Positions 60,948-64,000 of a stretch of DNA of 64,000 bases are shown here, piece by piece. The DNA is from Streptomyces malachitofuscus (GTDB taxonomy: Bacteria; Actinomycetota; Actinomycetes; Streptomycetales; Streptomycetaceae). The notes under the pieces are model-generated. The model was not told the DNA's origin. It made no database searches and worked only from the letters and a program-made list of their open reading frames with translations. The position numbers were made by a program, and so were the translations under genes. The DNA lies in assembly GCF_014650055.1 (NCBI RefSeq), contig NZ_BMUF01000003.1, forward strand, positions 62,001-126,000. Reading direction: 5' to 3'. The stretch's first letter is position 1, and each line of letters starts with the position of its first letter.

Positions 60948-62201
60948 GTGAGACGCCGTCTGCTCGCCCTCGTCTGCGTGTCCGCCTCCCTGCTCAGTGG
61001 CTGCGGACTGATGTCCGACAGCGCAACGGAACGGCGCACGGTCACCGTGTGGTTGATGCAGCACAGCGCCTCGCAGGACTATCTGGAGCGCTTCACCGCC
61101 GACTTCGAGCGCGAGCACTCGGGGCTCGACCTCGACATCCGCATCCAGGAGTGGACCGGCATCGGCGAGAAGGTGCAGAAGGCACTGGAGACCGAGGCGC
61201 CGGACGGACCCGACGTCATCGAGGTCGGCAACACCCAGGTCGCCACGTACGCGGAGGGCGACGGACTGCTCGACCTCACCCTGGAGTCCATGCGCGACTG
61301 GGGCCGCGACGACTGGCTCCCCGGCCTCGCCGAGCCCGGCCAGTGGGGGTCACAGCAGTACGGCATCCCCTGGTACGCGGCCAACCGCGTCGTCATCTAC
61401 CGCAAGGACCTCTTCCGCAAGGCCGGCATCACCGCCCCGCCGAAGACCCGGGAGGAGTGGCTCGCCGTCACCGAGAAGCTCAACTCCGGTGGTGACCAGG
61501 GCATTTACCTGGCCGGTCAGGACTGGTACACCCTCGCCGGCTTCATCTGGGAGGAGGGCGGAGAGCTCGCCACGGAGCGGAACGGAGTATGGCGCGGCAC
61601 GCTCGACAGCCCGGCGGCGCTGCGCGGCATGGACTTCTACCGCCGGCTCCAGGCACTCGGCGAAGGACCGGTCGACTCCGACGAGGAACACCCGCCGCAG
61701 GCGGGCGTGTTCGCCGAAGGCGACGTCGCCCAGATCGTGGCCGTCCCGGGACTGGCGCGGGCGATCCTCAAGCAGAATCCCGACCTGGAGGACAAGCTGG
61801 GCTACTTCCCCGTCCCCGGCAGGACCGCCGAGAAGCCCGGTGCCGTCTTCACCGGCGGGTCCGACCTCGTCGTCCCGGCGAACACCGACGTCAGGGACGC
61901 CGCCGTGGAGGTCGTCGCGGCGCTCACGGGCGCCCGCTGGAACACCGATCTGGCGCGCACGATGAACTACGTCCCCAACAAGGCAGGACTCGCCGAATCG
62001 GTGGCCGGGGAGGAGGGGGTCGCGGCCATGGCGGCCGGAGCCGCACAGGGCCGGGCGACCCCCATCACACCCCAGTGGAGCGCGGTCGAGGCGGACAACC
62101 CGATCAAGGCGTACATGACGAAGGTGCTCACCGGCGCCGACCCGGCCACGGAGGCGAAGCGCGCCGCCCGCCGCATCACCGAGGCCCTGGCCTTCGACTA
62201 G
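60948..62201 (+). CDS. ABC-type sugar-binding lipoprotein without transporter partners
   Basis: A 417-residue family 1 solute-binding protein. Signal and lipobox (LLSGC, Cys about residue 16) are followed by VTVWLMQHSASQDYLERFTADFEREH, DGPDVIEVGNTQVATYAEG and GIPWYAANRVVIYRKDLFRKAGI, as in chito-oligosaccharide or disaccharide binding proteins. No permease or ATPase genes are adjacent, so it must use a distant transporter. GTG 60948 is chosen because the signal starts there; TTG 60855 would overlap the operator. The DasR-like site suggests regulation by amino-sugar metabolism. A repeat-type hairpin follows the stop. Confidence 0.9.
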   Translation: MRRRLLALVCVSASLLSGCGLMSDSATERRTVTVWLMQHSASQDYLERFTADFEREHSGLDLDIRIQEWTGIGEKVQKALETEAPDGPDVIEVGNTQVATYAEGDGLLDLTLESMRDWGRDDWLPGLAEPGQWGSQQYGIPWYAANRVVIYRKDLFRKAGITAPPKTREEWLAVTEKLNSGGDQGIYLAGQDWYTLAGFIWEEGGELATERNGVWRGTLDSPAALRGMDFYRRLQALGEGPVDSDEEHPPQAGVFAEGDVAQIVAVPGLARAILKQNPDLEDKLGYFPVPGRTAEKPGAVFTGGSDLVVPANTDVRDAAVEVVAALTGARWNTDLARTMNYVPNKAGLAESVAGEEGVAAMAAGAAQGRATPITPQWSAVEADNPIKAYMTKVLTGADPATEAKRAARRITEALAFD

Positions 62202-62284
62202 GGCCTGTCGTTCGGATCACGCCGCAGACGCGGGGCGACGCACCGCCAGTTCCCTGCGACATGATCCAAACGACAGACCCCAGG
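62199..62284. repeat. Inverted-repeat element with terminator-like shape
   Basis: GGGCCTGTCGTTCGGATCA (62201-62219) and its 17-of-19 reverse-complement partner at 62262-62280 form a long stem; both mismatches would be G-U pairs in RNA. The first arm begins with the TAG stop. A partial third copy (CAGGGCCTGTCGG) starts at 62281. One arm recurs at 26286-26305. It lies between convergent genes. Confidence 0.75.
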
Positions 62285-62307
62285 GCCTGTCGGACGGCAC
62301 GCCCGGA

Positions 62308-63270
62308 TCAGCGGGCGACGCTCAGCGACAGGGCGAACCGCCCCTCCTCGTCCGTCCACCACCGGGTGAGCTCCAGCCCGGCGGCCGACAGCTCCTCGCG
62401 CACTCCTTCCTGCCGGAACTTCGCGGACACCTCGGTGCGCAGCTCCTCGTCCGCCGCGAAGTCCACGGCCAGTTCCAGGGCCGGGATCTTCACCGTCTGC
62501 GCGGTAAGGGAGCGCAGCCGCATCTCGATCCATTCGTGCCGGGCGTCCCACAGCGCGACATGCGCGAAGGCGTCCGGATCGAAGTCGGCGCCCAGTTCGC
62601 GGTTGATGACGTGCAGGACGTTCTTGTTGAACGCGGCCGTCACCCCGGCCGCGTCGTCGTACGCCCGGACCAGCACCCGCTCGTCCTTCACCAGGTCCGT
62701 GCCCAGCAGCAGGGCGTCGCCCGGGGCCAGCAGGGCGCGGACGGAAGCGAGGAATGCGGCACGCTCGGCGGGCAGCAGATTGCCGATGGTGCCGCCGAGG
62801 AACGCCACCAGCCGCGGGCCCGGGGTCCCGGGCAGCGTCAGCCGGGCGGTGAAGTCGGCGATGAGCGCGTGCACCTCAAGCCCCGGCCGCTCCGCGGCCA
62901 GCGCCTGCCCGGCCTGCGTCAGGGCGCTCTGGCTGACGTCGACGGGGACATAGGTGTGCAGGCCGGTGAGCACGTCGATCAGATACCGGGTCTTCTCCGA
63001 GGAGCCCGAACCCAGTTCGACCAGGGTGCGGGCACCGGACGCCTCGGCGATCTCCCCGGCGCGGGCGCGCAGGATCTCGCGCTCGGCGCGGGTCGGGTAG
63101 TACTCGGGCAGGCCGGTGATCTCCTCGAACAGCTCGCTGCCGCGGGCGTCGTAGAACCACTTCGGCGGCAGCGTCTTGGGGCTGCCCGTCAGGCCCTCGT
63201 GGACGTCGGCGCGCAGGGCGGCGTCGGTGGTGTCCTCGGGCAGGGTGCGGGTGAGACGGAACGGACTCAC
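62308..63270 (-). CDS. egtD: L-histidine N-alpha-methyltransferase (ergothioneine synthesis)
   Basis: A 320-residue protein matching EgtD in length and motifs. RGSELFEEITGLPEYYPTRAE (about residues 43-63) forms the histidine pocket, LVELGSGSSEKTRYLIDVL (about 81-99) the SAM site, and LVAFLGGTIGNLLPAERAAF and LGTDLVKDERVL follow. It trimethylates histidine to hercynine. Start GTG 63270 overlaps the stop of egtC (GTGA at 63267-63270). It is the last gene of the cluster here: the next gene is the convergent sugar-binding lipoprotein, so no egtE follows. Confidence 0.95.
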   Translation of the reverse strand: MSPFRLTRTLPEDTTDAALRADVHEGLTGSPKTLPPKWFYDARGSELFEEITGLPEYYPTRAEREILRARAGEIAEASGARTLVELGSGSSEKTRYLIDVLTGLHTYVPVDVSQSALTQAGQALAAERPGLEVHALIADFTARLTLPGTPGPRLVAFLGGTIGNLLPAERAAFLASVRALLAPGDALLLGTDLVKDERVLVRAYDDAAGVTAAFNKNVLHVINRELGADFDPDAFAHVALWDARHEWIEMRLRSLTAQTVKIPALELAVDFAADEELRTEVSAKFRQEGVREELSAAGLELTRWWTDEEGRFALSLSVAR

Positions 63271-64000
63271 GTGAGGGGCTCCCTCGAAGGTACGGGTGCG
63301 TCGGCGGACGTCAGGCGGTCGCCGGGCTCCTTGAGCGGGGTCAGCAGGACGTCCGTACCCCTCGCCGCGAGCAGCGTACGGTCGGGGACCTCGCACCAGT
63401 GCGGATCGTCGTCGTAGGGCTCGGAGGCCACGACGGTGCCGCCGCCGGCCCGGGCGAGGTACCACAGCGTGTCGCCCCAGGCGGTCGCGGTGACGGTGTC
63501 ACCGCCTGTGAGCAGCAGGTTGAGCCGGGCCCCCGGGGCCGCCTCGGCGACCTCCAGGACGGTGTCGGCGAGTGCCTGGCCCTCGTCGTCGCCGGCCCGC
63601 AGCCGGGCCAGCACCAGCGCCCACACGAACGCGGAGTCGTTGCGGGCCTCCAGCGACAGCACGTCCTCGGCGGACAGGGACGCGACCAGCGGCGCGAGTG
63701 AGCCCGGCCAGCCCGGCACCGCGCCGTTGTGGCTGAACAGCCAGGTCCCGGCCGCGAACGGGGCCGCCGCCGCCTCGGCGTCGGCACCGGACAGCGTCGC
63801 GTCCCGTACGGCGGCGAGCAGGGCCCGGGTGCGTACGACACGGGCCAGATCCGCGAACGACAGATCCGCCCAGACGGGCCCGGCCCGCCGGTACCGGGCC
63901 GGCACCGGATCGCCCTGCGCGTACCAGCCCACACCGAAGCCGTCCGCGTTGACCGTCCCGTACCGCTGCCGCCGGGGCGCCCAGGACTGCCGGTACAGGC
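63267..64000 (-). CDS. egtC: Ergothioneine biosynthesis glutamine amidotransferase-like hydrolase, N-terminally truncated by the window
   Basis: The last 244 residues of EgtC are visible; the frame runs off the right edge. RYGTVNADGFGVGWYAQ (near the visible start) and LFSHNGAVPGWPGSL are class II amidotransferase motifs. The nucleophile Cys lies outside the window. EgtC removes the glutamyl group from hercynyl-gamma-glutamylcysteine sulfoxide. Its stop overlaps egtD, so both are translated together. The rest of the cluster (probably egtB and egtA) should lie beyond 64000. Confidence 0.93.
   Translation of the reverse strand, partial: LYRQSWAPRRQRYGTVNADGFGVGWYAQGDPVPARYRRAGPVWADLSFADLARVVRTRALLAAVRDATLSGADAEAAAAPFAAGTWLFSHNGAVPGWPGSLAPLVASLSAEDVLSLEARNDSAFVWALVLARLRAGDDEGQALADTVLEVAEAAPGARLNLLLTGGDTVTATAWGDTLWYLARAGGGTVVASEPYDDDPHWCEVPDRTLLAARGTDVLLTPLKEPGDRLTSADAPVPSREPLT

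Overview
The window is chromosomal DNA of a Streptomyces-type actinomycete. Evidence: very high GC with strong G/C at third codon positions, many GTG starts and 1-4 base start/stop overlaps, several apparently leaderless genes, and actinobacterial families such as GlgC/GlgA, EgtC/EgtD, an Rpf-LysM-LytM hydrolase, a class F sortase and a PAS-GGDEF-EAL protein. The right part (about 48-64 kb) carries ergothioneine genes, ornithine-lipid acyltransferases, succinate dehydrogenase and an RmdA-type c-di-GMP enzyme. From memory, not from a search, this resembles the S. coelicolor SCO0910-SCO0929 neighbourhood. No prophage, IS element, CRISPR array, tRNA or rRNA gene, or large biosynthetic cluster was seen.

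Layout. 0-2.5 kb: end of an acyl-CoA dehydrogenase gene, a GH88-like hydrolase and an MFS transporter. 2.6-9.2 kb: the most unusual region. A module of a His/Met-rich membrane protein plus a SigC-like ECF sigma factor occurs twice in tandem, followed by a coupled copper operon (small His/Met-rich protein, CopA ATPase, PCuAC-like protein) and the remains of a CopZ-like gene. The first sigma gene has the only in-frame TTA codon I found. 9.4-12.6 kb: panD, small enzymes, and an ArsR/SRPBCC/DUF899 operon behind two identical operator-like palindromes. 13-20.7 kb: gnd, a three-domain peptidoglycan hydrolase, a DMT-like transporter, a FhuF-like protein, and divergently unlinked glgA and glgC for glycogen or maltosyl-phosphate metabolism. 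21-27.5 kb: a WS/DGAT acyltransferase, an atypical zinc-motif SDR, small proteins, and a MerR regulator divergent from a DUF3291-like gene.

27.5-36 kb: GH38 alpha-mannosidase coupled to an aldo/keto reductase, a lipase maturation factor, a PAS-GAF-SpoIIE-ATPase phosphatase and an Fpg/Nei glycosylase. 36-42.9 kb: an ECF sigma/zinc anti-sigma locus, CapA-like lipoprotein, a MarR/hydrolase divergent pair with two matching palindromes, an amino-acid permease and a universal stress protein. 43-48 kb: cell-envelope genes (deacetylase, sortase, anchored proteins, repeat lipoprotein).

48.2-64 kb: an S-adenosylmethionine methyltransferase coupled to the c-di-GMP enzyme, a LysR regulator divergent from sdhCAB, olsBA-like acyltransferases, a PRC-barrel stress protein, an LLM oxidoreductase, a HAD phosphatase, dodecin, a solitary sugar-binding lipoprotein with a DasR-like promoter site, and egtD plus partial egtC at the right edge.
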